Shown here in pieces: positions 36,623 through 61,099 of a stretch of 64,000 bases of DNA. Source of the stretch: Diadema setosum (Eukaryota; Echinodermata; Echinoidea; Diadematoida; Diadematidae); contig NC_092696.1 in assembly GCF_964275005.1 (NCBI RefSeq), positions 24,992,972 to 25,056,971 of the forward strand, in the 5' to 3' direction. The translations under genes were made by a program, and so were the position numbers. Below the pieces are notes generated by a model. It saw nothing but the letters and a program-made list of their open reading frames with translations, was not told where the DNA came from and did no database searches. The number at the start of each line of letters is the position of its first letter. The first letter of the stretch is position 1.

Positions 36623-36770
36623 ATTCAGGCATGCTAATTTGAAGTGATTTCACGGTTTTCACGGTTTCACGGTATCACGGTTGAAAAGCTCCATCCGGAA
36701 CATCACTCAACGTTGATAGCGGTCTGTGAGGGAACGGTATCTAATCGAGCTGTGCGCTCTTTAGCTTTTG

Positions 36771-38674
36771 TTAAAATATCATTGAATCTTTGATGGAAAT
36801 TAATGAGTGGGGAAGGGAGTTCCAATCTTTGGCAGATTTTGGGAAGAAAGATTGTTTGAAGCAGTTTGTCTTGCTAAAAGGAACTTCAAGGGAGAGCGGG
36901 TGAGATCTTCTTGTAGACACGGAGGGGTCTCGTTTCTTAAATTCCAAGTAATCCGTAATCAGCTGGTAATAGAGAGATCTACATTGTTGTGGATCATCTT
37001 GTGCATCATGACCTGCCTGTTGATGAATCTTCTTTGTTGGAGGGGTGGGAGTTGAAGGGATGCAAGCATGGCTGTGACAGAGCTTTCACGTTTATAAACG
37101 TTAAGGATAAACCGTGCCGCTCGCCTTTGTACAGCTTCAACTTTCTGAATATTGCTCTTGGTATGTGGATCCCATACTGAACTGCAGTATTCAATATGGG
37201 GACGGACGAGACTTTTAAAAGCTTGGATTTTCACTTTTGGAGGGGCTGATCCCAGGTTGCGACGTAGAAAACCAATCATACCATTAGCTTTATATACTGC
37301 GTGGTCCACATGAGTATTCCACTTCATGTCACATGACAGAGTAACTCCAAGGTACTTATGCTGGTGGACTGATTGGAGATCTTGACCGCAGAGCCTGTAT
37401 GTGCGCTCAATTTTGGTCTTGCATCTGGAGAACCTAATCACACTACATTTGTCTGGTTTGAAGGACATTAGCCAGCGGGAGGACCATCTCTCCAAAAGTT
37501 TGAGATCCTTCTGGAGCAAGTTACAATCTGATGGGGTTTTGACAGGCCGATAAACCACACAGTCATCTGCAAAAAGACTGACATTGGATTTCAAACCATC
37601 TGGCAGGTCGTTGATATACATAAGAAAAAGTAGAGGGCCCAGCACAGTGCCCTGAGGTACCCCAGAGATCACTTCTGTAGGCTTGGAATATGAACCTTGT
37701 ACTACCACTGACTGTGTTCTATTTTTAAGGAATGCAGAGATCCAGCTATGTAATGGTCCCTTAATCCCATAGTGGCACAGTTTGTGCAAAAGCCGTTCAT
37801 GGGGAACCATGTCAAATGCTTTAGCGAGGTCGAGGACAATTGCATCTACTTGCTTAGTGTGCTCATTGGCTTCCCAGATCTTATGGACTGTGGTAAGTAA
37901 TTGAGTTTCGCAGGACCGCTTGGCTCTGAATCCATGCTGTGCGTGATGGAGGGCATGATGCGAATCTAGGTGATTAATGACATGGCTATATATAACATGC
38001 TCCATCACCTTGCAGCAAATCGATGTTAGTGAGACCGGTCTGTAGTTTGCAGGGTCTGTGCGGGATCCTTTTTTGAAGATTGCGGTGACGTTGGCTCTTG
38101 CCCAATCTGATGGGATTCTGCCCTGAGTGAGACTCTGGTTGAATATCTTAGTCAGGACAGGAGCGACTTCCGATGCACATTTCTGAAGGATGAAAGGGTG
38201 TATGCCATCAGGGCCTGGTGATTTGTGTGGTAATAACTTCATGAGTATTTTCATGACTCCACTGGTGTTGAAGACTAGTGGAGATGCATCAGGGAGTTCT
38301 TTACCTGGTACCTTGGGAGGGTTCATGGAGGAGAGTGTGGGTTCCCTAGTGAAGATTGATTTGTACTGGTTACTAAGTGCCTCAGCCTTGTCAACAGCTG
38401 AGCTAACTAGTTGATTCCCATTCCACAGAGCAGCAATCCCACATGCATCCCGACGCCTGCTTTTAATGAAATTCCAGAACCGTTTGGGATCATCTTTCAG
38501 GGAGTCAAAGACTGTAGTAGAGAGGTAGTCTTGCTCTGCCTTTCTGAGTTGTTTCTGGAGTTGTTTCCTGATTGAACGATATCGCTGCCAGCATCTTGTG
38601 TTGTTGGTGGATTTGGCTGCGTAGAAAGCCCTTTGTTTCCTTCTCGAGAGCCTCCTGAGAGATCTTGAAAACCA
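36771..38674 (-). CDS. LINE polyprotein C-terminal half: reverse transcriptase
   Basis: Open from 38,674 (WFSRSLRRLSRRKQRAF) to a stop at 36,959, about 571 codons. It contains the RT blocks HKSPGPDGIHPFIL, NYRPVSLTSI, DLAKAFDMVPH, GVPQGTVLGPLLFLMYINDL and SLFADDCVVYR, with the catalytic aspartates (FADD) present. The thumb region has HKYLGVTL and EAVQRRAARFI. After a frame slip near 36,960 the family tail continues as YLEFKKRD, SHPLSLEVPFSKTN and SFFPKSAKDWNSLPHSLI to a stop at 36,771. This is the enzyme that copies the LINE RNA at the nicked target. Confidence 0.88.
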
Positions 38675-39439
38675 GGGGCCGTATTCTGAGAGCTAATTAA
38701 GTGTCTGATTAGCACTTAATTACCGAATTGGTATTCTGAGAGCATGATTAAGTAGGGGATTTATTAACTACCATAGCAACAAGTGTTTTGGCGGGAAGGA
38801 CCTACGCGTTTGCGCGTATCAATGCGCGTGCACCTCTGAGAGGACTTAATCACAGAGTTAATTACGAATCGGTATTCTGAGGGTGTAATTAAGTATGAAA
38901 GTTAATGGAAAACTTAATGATACCAAAGAGTGTCATTAACTACTCCGATATCACGCATTACATCGTGTTTTCTCTGCCACAACGATGCTTACCGTCTTCG
39001 GTAACCGAGGAGCGGTTGAATCTTGTAATCATGGTATCCGTAGAATTCAGAGAAAAAAAGAAATACAGCCGATCTTCGAGGAATTTTGTCATTTTATGTG
39101 AGCAAAGAGGTTGAGATCTTCGCGTGCGTAAGTGAGGGGTTGTAATCAAATACCGGAGTGTGCGCACGGGGCTCTTGGGTTGTATTACAGGGGGCGTGCA
39201 GGAGCGCGCATTGAGGGCATATTTGCGCGTGTAATCATCATTTTGGCTTCTAACAACGCGTCTGATTGGATGGAATAACAATTAGATGGGAGGGACCTAA
39301 GATAATTACAGGGGACTTAATCATACCTTAATTACGTCCTCAGAATACCGATTTTGCCCATGATTAAGGGCCTATTAACTTCACAACTTAATCACGAAGT
39401 TAATTACAGACTTAATTACGACCTCAGAATACCACCCCT
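38675..39439. mobile_element. 765-bp palindromic-ended DNA element inserted in the LINE
   Basis: Ends GGGGCCGTATTCTGAGAGC and the inverted counterpart CTCAGAATACCACCCCT. The motif GGTATTCTGAGRGYRTAATT recurs several times near each end in both orientations, as subterminal repeats. LINE codons flank it exactly (CCC on one side, TGG on the other). Flanking CCAGG/CCTGG could be a 5-bp target duplication or part of the palindrome. No transposase is seen. Confidence 0.8.
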
Positions 39440-40936
39440 GGGTAAGTTAAACCTGGAGCTCTTCATAGAAGATGGGATGTGCTGTTCCATGGCGTCAGTC
39501 ACCGTTGTGCGGAACCATCTCCAGTTATCATCTAAGGAGTTGGTGTCAGCCTTAGTAAGAAAAGTGGTGGTGAATGCTCCTAACTTTGCTTTCAATCCGT
39601 CAATGTCAGCCTTGGCGAATTTGAAAACTTTGCGGCGAGAGGATCTCTGTATGACAGGTTTTAAATTGATATCTGAGCTAAGGATAAAGTGATCAGAAAT
39701 TCCTGGAAGGGTCTTCACTGGAGAGAAAGCATCCGAGTTTGAGACTAAAAGTAGTTGCAAAATGTTTTTAACACAATGAACTTTAGACTGATGAGCATGA
39801 TTAACTTCCTTCGCAAGCTGGGTCAGTGAGAAATCCCCTAATAAATCCAGTAGGGTAGAAGATACAGCTTCTGCATAGTTACATACACCAGGCGGTTTGC
39901 GTGAGGGGATATCCCAATCAATGTCGGGTACGTTGAAGTCTCCCCCGAGCCAAATGGAAGGATTTTTTGTTAAATCAATTTTGCTAAGCGAATCATGAAG
40001 TTTCTTTAATGGATCTGCTCCTAACTTGGGTTGTCTATAAAAGACTCCTATGTAAACTGGTTTGATGTTTACAATTTGTAGTTTGACCCACAAGAGTTCT
40101 GTATCCGTGTCCAGTTCAGGGGCGTATGATGCTACCAAGTCGTTGCGGACAGCTATAAAAACCCCGCCACCCTTGGTTTGGCGGTCTTTTCTGTATACTG
40201 TATAGCTACTAGATGGAGGGAGAAATTCGCTATCAGCTATGCTGGGCGATAACCAGGTTTCGGTAGCTAAAACAATGTGGGGATTATGCTTCTTGAGTTC
40301 ATCAGCAAAAGACTGAGTCTTACTCATAATGCCCTGTAAGTTTAATATGAGTAGGCGTATCCCATGGACATCTTTCACTGTGTGATTTTGCCCCTTTCTG
40401 CGATGTTGAGGTCCTGGGGGATGACGGGGGGATGAGGAATTCCTTCTCCTATGTGAAGAGATGGGCGATGATGCCATCAGAGGGGAACATGGCCCATCAT
40501 CAGCTCCTTTGAAGTCAGCCAGGACTTCAAACGAGTTTGAAGTGGAGAATGACGACTCGAATAGAGATGAGCCGAATTGGGGAAGACCGCAGTTGTCACA
40601 TATCCAGGTGGAAGAGGAATTACTCAATTGGTTAAAAATTGTGCTGCTCATACCAATACATTGCTTGTGGAGCCATGTTTCACAGTCATCACACACAATG
40701 CAATTTTGGTTCCACTTGCATGCCTTGGAGCAAACCCCACAGGGGTACTTAGTGCGAGGGCCGGGGTTGGGGTGAATGTCACCAGACTGGGCAACCGTGC
40801 TCAACGAGATGAAGGTCTGACATAATATCATTAGCTTTGAAAAAGTCAGTACATATCTATGCTTTGTAGTAGAGAGTTTTTGCAGGGCATGAAACTGAGA
40901 TTTTGAAGGAGGGTGCTTTGTGGGCATTGCCGTCAC
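39440..40936 (-). CDS. LINE polyprotein N-terminal half: 2A-like peptide, PHD-type finger, AP endonuclease
   Basis: From M at 40,936 the protein has a hydrophobic stretch (residues 35-50, LMILCQTFISLSTVAQ) directly followed by SGDIHPNPGP (51-60), a 2A-like motif. A cysteine/histidine finger follows at 66-116 (CGVC, CDDC, WLHKQC, WICDNC), PHD-like. The endonuclease/exonuclease/phosphatase domain runs from about 190 to 430 with LILNLQGI, ATETWLS, GGDFNVPDIDWD and GISDHF, the Mg-binding and catalytic positions of AP-type endonucleases. The element nicks the target DNA and primes reverse transcription there (family knowledge). The frame leaves the LINE at 39,440, where the DNA element begins; the RT half resumes at 38,674 in a reading frame that would be continuous without it. 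Confidence 0.88.
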
Positions 40937-42150
40937 TACTAGCTATGTGCCTGGGGATGTAAGGATGCACATCAAAGCAGTAAGTGGTCCCACCTAGTGA
41001 ATTTGGACAATAGCTTCTCGTTGAAGGATGACAAGTTACAATGAGAGCAGTTAATGTCAGCCATGGCAGGATGAAGAAGTAGCATGTATTCCTATGTGGG
41101 CCCATAATGCATACAAACTTCAACAGACCGATATAATTATAAGTTGACCAACAGGAACAACCAAATCTGACCAAAAGTGATGCTGATCGTCAAAAGTTGA
41201 TCGCGTTAATAATGTACAAATGCAGATGTGATAGAGCATACCATGAACTGCTGATAATAGTTATAAGTTACACAAACTCAAACTTCTAAATAATTCATAA
41301 GGATACTCAAGCTTCGTTCTCAAAAGCCTTTGATCCACATGGTTCCAAATCACAATCTTATCACACATCAAATCGTAGCAAAATACACAGTGCAATGCAG
41401 AAAAGTCGTAATAACGCCGGCTGTATTGGTGCCTTGAACGTTGAATATTGACGGGGGCAATCAAAACTTGCACGATGCACGATGCCAAGGCACACTACGG
41501 GGAAACATCCGGTGTAAATACACATCAGCTCCAAAAAATTATGAATACAGGTTCCATCCTCAACATTTCAGCAAATCATATCCATTACGTGGACATTTGC
41601 AGACATTTGTAGCCTAAAAACAGGTCGGCAGTAGATTTTATTGCAGGTCATAAAAACAGCTCAATTACAAAATCGGTGGCATGCGTGGTATCCCAAGTTA
41701 ACAATACACATTAAATACACATTAAAAGCGGATAATCCAGCACTCAGCAGGAAATGATGAATTATGAATGATGATGAATGATGTTCACACACGAAAGTTG
41801 ATAAAATTGCTGAGATCTTGCAGCGGCAATATGGCGGGGGCTACATGGGCAGCTGCATAGGTTGCGTGTTGAAAGTTTCCCGCGCCACGCTATATACAGT
41901 GTGTATTGCAGCTACGGCGCTATGTGAGGCAATCCAGTGTGGGATTCCAAGAAAAATCAATCCGATTCCATCCTCAAATGTATTCCGTTAAAAATCACAA
42001 AAACTGGTTCCCTGGGGCAAGTAAACGCTGATAAACACATTGGAAACTTTATTGCAGATAAAAACAGCGAAAAATAGCATTAAATATCAACGAAGAAAAT
42101 TAAAAGAGCAGAGCTCCGCCGAGACACGTCTTCCCTCTCTGACCGCTAAC

Positions 42151-43180
42151 AACAACATTATTTAGGGGTTGGAATTATTTCATGTCAAAGAGGGTAAGAT
42201 AAGAATTCTGTAAAGGAAGGGGAAGGCTGGGCTGGTATTTGTAACGTTAATCAGGATGAGGCCCATTTAATTTTAAGATAGCCAGCTCTTGCTGGCTTAT
42301 TCAATAAAATTTAGTAATTGCTTTTCACGTTTTACTGCGACCTGCGTTAACTATAACTGTCAACTACTTGGAGCAAGGTGTCTGCTGTGTTGTACAGTTC
42401 ACTTCAATGCACGTTTCCTTCTGATGGCTGTGCTGCATGCTACTGAGAATCTTTCTAACTTTTAAATTTACTGCTGAAGGCCACGAAAGCCAAAGGCTAA
42501 AACTGCATAGTAGCTGTAAAAGGTTTTGTACCGACAGCGACAGTGAAACCTGTCCAGGGCAGCTGGTCAGTGTCAAGTTCAACCATAAAAAAGTTCCGTA
42601 AAATTTCTGTGCACATGTACAGCAGCTGATGTGGTCATACATCACACCTAGGGTGTAAATGTTCTAGAATTAGAAAGCTAAAGACTAGCCCGACTAGTGG
42701 TGGTGTAGATGCTGAGCTGCATATGTATGGCACATGAAATGTTTGTAAGGGTAGGATACTAGGATATCCTGTAGCTGTAGCCCAACCAGATGCCCTGTGA
42801 CACTTGTGTACAGCAACAGGACTGTGTGTAGTTAGATATCCTCCTGCTTTAAGAGACATGAAAGTCTTTGTCAGAATATTAAAAGGGCATAGAGTTTGGG
42901 GGTCAAGTAGACTTTTTTTCTCTCTTTTTTTCAAAATCGTTGATTGATGCAGTTGATAATTTACATTTACAGTACATTTTAATGAAATGAAAAATTGTTC
43001 AAATGATAGACAAAGTGAAATTGGTAAACTGTCTACATCTATTCTTATAGTTTTAACCATATATCATTTAGACTTTAATTCACATGACTTCTGTGATAGA
43101 CATTAAATGAATTGTGTCTGCCTTACAAGATAGTAAAACTTTTGTTTTGAAAGTGTACAAAAATATCTTTACTCTCTAAG
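42151..43180. other. SAAL1 upstream region, no coding exon recognised
   Basis: AT-rich DNA between the LINE and SAAL1 exon 1. A splice acceptor (CTCTCTAAG) at 43,180 implies at least one non-coding exon upstream that I could not place. Confidence 0.4.
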
Positions 43181-43215
43181 ATCGTGTGGACGGAACTTCA
43201 CTGAGGTCAGTTTCC

Positions 43216-56188
<12,973 letters not shown>

Positions 56189-56693
56189 ACACTTCTACCT
56201 CGCTGGACTGCCGTACATTGTGTGACTCAGATATATGTCTCACAAGAGACAATCTTTAGTACCCTGCTGCCTGTGCTACATCTCCAGCAGTGTCGAACAG
56301 TGGTCTTCACTCTCTAGGATGAAATCATGTACACTAAAGTCAGCTTGGTAAATCATTACATCACTGTTGTGACAAATTTTGGTGGAAAATCACTTTTTTT
56401 AGATTGGGTAATTGTCAGTTAATCAGTGAAGTGATGTCTCGTCCAAATCCCAGCTGTCATACCCCTAAAAGTGAAGCCACCACATCATGTCAAAGGAAAG
56501 GTGATCTCGTTTGTTATGATGCTTTGGCTGCCATGTTTTTTGTCTTGTTTTGTTTTTGTTTTTGTTTGTTTTTCTGCTCTCCTGAACATTTTATATTTTT
56601 GAGATATGAGATTTTGTTGCCGCAACAGCGATTAGGGCATTATTAGTTTGTGAACTACATTGTAATCCCATAATGTACATGAATTACGATAAG

Positions 56694-56699
56694 AATAAA
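56694..56699 (+). promoter_or_regulatory. SAAL1 polyadenylation signal AATAAA
   Basis: The first canonical AATAAA after the SAAL1 stop, giving a 3' untranslated region of about 510 bases plus 15-25 to the cleavage site. Confidence 0.5.
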
Positions 56700-58118
56700 C
56701 TGCTTTTAATGAAGATAACTTCTGATTTGCCAAATTTACATGAAAACGTTTAATAACAAGGGGTCTCATAGTGAACACTACTTTAACAAAAAATTGATAA
56801 ATTACTGTTCCAAGTCTCAAAATCATCATCATGAAAATTAGTCTGTGGCAAAATCATTGTGAACATCATTATGGCCTGGCACACGTACATCTCTGTTCTA
56901 CTAAAGCCATGTTTGCTTACTGCCTACTTCCGTAGTGTGTCGGCCAAGTCCCTATGAACATACCTCACTACATTCCTTGCCAGGCAGCTGTTCAGACAAG
57001 AAGTCTGCATGCAATGACATGCAGCAGAGCTTTTTAGTGCATCATGTTCGTGTACATCCTTAGCCTCATGCAAATTCAGGAAAACTAGTTTCACTCCTTT
57101 ATCTTTTCATTTAGCACATTTCCTGGCCTATATTAATTCCAGTCAATTTTCAGATTAGTTTATGTTATTCTATGTTCCCACCTTTGCACTCTCTACAATA
57201 TCATTTCCCATGCTTTTCATCCAATGTTGTAATAATTGTTTAATTTACTTTGCATACATTCGATATTGCTCTGTGTAAAATGTTAATATGAATACATGGT
57301 TCTTCTTTTTGTGTGTATGTTCTCTGTGATTTAAATTGTAAACTTATGCAAGACTGGTGCAACAGTAGAATGCCTAATATTGCTTTCCCCCTTTTATTGT
57401 ATTGTAGGAACATATAGGACAAAAGAAACATGTTTTCATGGTGTGTGATTGTTTGCTTGCCTATGGAGAAATTTTAGTATTATGAAGCCTTGGACCCAAG
57501 GACATACAGCAGGTGTGTCCTGTGTAATCACCCTACAATGAGGGGATCTGTATGAAGTGAACATGATGTGTAACAGTCACATGATCTGAGTTTGCAGAGG
57601 GATATCTGTCTATTTATTTCTATTTAATTTCCAATTCTTTACTAAGTGCCTTAAATACTGATCGAGTTATCTTGCAAAATGTTTGTTTGTTATGTTGGGT
57701 TTTTTTTTTGATGGGTTTTTTTGTCATGAAATCTTGGCAAACCAAAGTGTTTTCTCTTGGTTTGTTTTGTGATACATTGTTTGGAATTTCACACCTACAT
57801 CACTTCTCTCTTTCTCATCTCCATGATTTTCCAACCTTCTCCTTCTCCCTCTCCTCCATCTCTTCTGGTTCATCTTTCCCCTCCCACCAACTTCACATCA
57901 CTTGACCTGACTTAGTGACTCTGTTCTCCCTTACAACTGTCCCTGTCTCCTATTCTCCCGTCTCCATTAGTACAACCTTGGCTTCTAGCTCACGGCGCCC
58001 TGTGACTGCAACTATTTGTCTTCTTTACACTCACCCTATGTCATGTCCCTCCTCCACTCTCGCCTTTCTTGGGACTTTTGTCACCAAACAGTCCTATTAA
58101 GGACTACTAAGGCACATA

Positions 58119-58346
58119 CTGTATACGGCATATATTTAGCGAGTCTACATTTTTGCAAATCGGGACTTGCCAACGATTTCGTGAGTGGTTAAATTCGCGA
58201 TCGTGGAGTCCTGTAATGAATGGAGAAATGTATACGTGTACGTCACATTCATATCTGGATCAGAGTCATTATTTTTGTGTGTCTTTAATTTCGTGAATAG
58301 CTCCTGACTCGCGAAATTCGTGAAAATAAAAACCTCGCGTATACAG
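58119..58346. repeat. TA-flanked CTGTATACG MITE, copy 5
   Basis: Ends CTGTATACGGC and CGCGTATACAG with flanking TA. The interior has AATTCGCGATCG, TTTCGTGAATAG and GCGAAATTCGTGAAAAT. Confidence 0.8.
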
Positions 58347-60102
58347 TATCCATGTTGTTTTTTTTTTCAAACCTCTCTTTTTCATGGGTGTCAGACCTAC
58401 ACAAAGTCCATAAGTCACTGGCCTGTGGTTTGTTACTTAGACTCTGTTGCCTGATATGCCATAACATGCACGGACACAAACTCTTTTAGTGTTGGAATTT
58501 CCATGTGTCAGTACAGGTAACCCTGTTGTGTATGCAAAATCTGTCAAAATCTACGGGAGCACTTTCACATTCAGGAAATTCCATGGATAGGCCCTTAGCA
58601 GTAAGGCCTATTAAATGGTAATTCACTGTATTTGATGATGATAATCAACTACAGAAAATCCTGAGCACTGTGCATTTGTTGCTGCGACAGTGGTGTCAAG
58701 TTGTCTTAAATCCTTTGTGCTATGAAACCCTGCAGAAAGGTGAATTTTGCTGAAGTGATACACAAAAACTGCTGGAGAGTGTTGATGCACATAGCTGTAA
58801 TGACCTCCAGAAGCAATTTGTGTGTGAAAAAGGGGAGGGGTGGGGAGCAAAATGGGTTGTGGTGTCTGAATTGAAGGATGTCAGAACTTTTACCTGTGCA
58901 AAGGATTTTCTGGCCTACATCTATTGCCTGTGATACAGTACCAGTTTATACACATTGTGCTTTTGGACATTTATATGTTATCATGGGATAGATAGATGGA
59001 GAGACAGAAATTCTATTTTTGGGTCACAAGTAAAGCAGTGTGCTCTTTCTGCCAGGATGATAAAATGCCATAATTAATATACCACAAACAACTCCCAGAA
59101 ATGCCATGTCTCCCGGATTCTGCAGGAGACTTCCTGAAAACTTCCAATATCTCTTCATGTCTGGATAGGAGAAATTTTAAAAACTCTAAATTTTGGAATT
59201 ACTTTCACCCATTGAGAGGCATGTAACACTCCATTATCTCACTGCTTGCTCTTTGGAATATCCCCGATTTTGATGGTTAAATGTCGGCAGCTCTGATATC
59301 CCTCCATTGCAATTGCGTGAGCATCCACTCATGATCATATTTCAAGAATGAAATTACATAATTATTGTATACGGCCGAGACTAATGAAACGGAAAATGAG
59401 TCATGTTTGTCATTGTGCTAAATTTGTATTATTTGTCTGAAATGTCACAAATTATGTGAAGATATGAATTTCACTGAAATCCCACAGATCTTACACATAC
59501 ATTTAAAGTAACAACCTACCTGTATGCATGCAAAGTGATTCCATGTATTTCAATACATTGAGTATGTACACTGTATATGTGAATAGATCAAAAGGAAAAA
59601 TATACTTATACTGTATTTGCATGAATGTACACTAGTAGTAATAAACAGGCCTATTTTGTACAGTAGAATTTCAAAAAATTTTGTGTATTGTGGCACATGT
59701 TCTGGACATTCTTCCTGGCTTGACTGGGCACCTAGTGTCATTTGAGACAGTAATATCCAATAAAGAGTTGGATATTTTGTATGTCTTACTGTAGTTTTAT
59801 GTCCTTTTTGGTTGTTAACTGCATTCTGATGTATCCAATATGAAGAAGCACTTGCTTAGAAAATATCTTGTGTAGAATCAGTATAATTTAAAGGCATTTT
59901 ATATATCAACAAAATATTTTTTTTTGCCAATAATAGAACAGTTCCATTATGTTAGTATATTGAATGCCAACAAGTTTACAGATAAACATGGCATCCTGTA
60001 GGGATTTGAACAAGGTGATCTTGGTCCTGATGATGTAATGTCACTTGGATGGAATTCTCTATGTCAGAGACGAGAAAGAAAACACTGTGTCTGAAAATGA
60101 TA

Positions 60103-60312
60103 CTGTAAAACAAGGAATGTTTGGGTGCATTTTAATTTCGTGAATTTAGCAAGAGCCAAGATTCGTGAAATTAAAATGCACATGAAAGTTCTTGTCTAAA
60201 CTATACGCATTGAATGTGGGAGGCAACTCGCGAAAATGTTATGGCGCAAAAAAGGCTGTCGGCTCCAATTCACGAAAATTTCATGCTACGAAAATATTAT
60301 TGTGTTTTACAG
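60103..60312. repeat. TA-flanked CTGTAAAA MITE, copy 6
   Basis: Ends CTGTAAAAC and GTTTTACAG, flanked by TA. The interior has AATTTCGTGAATTTAGC, CTCGCGAAAATG and CACGAAAATTTC. Matches the worn copy at 47,066. Confidence 0.85.
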
Positions 60313-61000
60313 TAGTGTCTCCATGTGTGTGAGTGTGTGTGTTTTGGAAATGTATAATAGAATTTACAGACATAATTATGACTTCAGTACATCTTTTCAC
60401 AATCAAAAGAAAGATACACCTCGGGGGGACATGATGTCATGTTATGTGACTTGGCAATTGGTCCAATCTGAACATTAATAGTTAAAACATTTTCACTCAT
60501 GTTGCCTTTGTGTGCATTTTCTTCTTTATGTAGTGTGTTTTTTTACGATTAGTATTTTTGACACAAAAACAAAAATATGGGGAAAATTGTATATACTGTT
60601 GGATTAAGCAATTCTATAATTAACCCTCTTGCTTTTGTTGGCCATGGAGTCGGCCCAATGATAAAACACAGGTGCTACACATCACAAATTAAAAGTAGAC
60701 ACAGTAATAGCTGTTCTCATTACAGTCGTTGTTTAACTCTGAGAGATCACATGAACTTGAAGGCATATTATGCAGGGTACCAATATACTGTATGTGCTTT
60801 AGATGGCAATCTTTCTTCTTCTTTAACCTTTTACACTGTACACCATACAGGCTGTATCCCTGCCTTACAATGGAGGAACCACTGGTTGTAGATAAAGAAG
60901 CAGCTCACTAGCCTTATCTCAATGAGAGAATTAAACCCACCGGTCTGAAGTGTGACATGTACAAGGCATGGCTAGTCCAGATCTCTCTTCTACCAGTCAA

Positions 61001-61099
61001 AGGAGGCATTGCAAAAAAAGTCATTTTGCAATCAATTGCAAGATTTGCAATGGATTTGAGAAGTTTGAAATTGATTGCAATTTGCTAGCAATGCTCCCT
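61001..61099. repeat. TTGCAA-rich palindromic MITE, copy 2
   Basis: AGGAGGCATTGCAAA at the left and AGCAATGCTCCCTT at the right pair imperfectly; interior TTTTGCAATCAATTGCAAG and AATTGATTGCAATT. A shorter, worn relative of 50,560-50,712. Confidence 0.65.

Larger units (their letters stand above)
36645..42150 (-). mobile_element. Near full-length CR1/L2-type LINE with 2A-like motif, split by a DNA element
   Basis: Coding parts are described separately. The 3' end on the minus strand carries the short tandem repeat ACCGTGATACCGTGAAACCG (36,645-36,682), the usual tail form of this clade. The 5' boundary is uncertain. A GC-richer leader on the minus strand (about 41,800-42,150) precedes the first ORF and would carry the internal promoter. 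The coding frame is nearly intact: one insertion of a 765-bp element and one frame slip near the RT C-terminus. That suggests a fairly recent arrival. Confidence 0.8.

Noticed and set aside
38190-38414. Plus-strand open frames opposite the LINE RT and endonuclease
   Set aside because: Antisense shadows of well-supported LINE coding sequence.
42574-43060. Possible minus-strand gene upstream of SAAL1
   Set aside because: The frames of 93-141 codons show no domain and lie in SAAL1 upstream DNA; no support.
60577-60891. 104-codon open frame
   Set aside because: No motif, no splice signals, AT-rich context; looks like chance.
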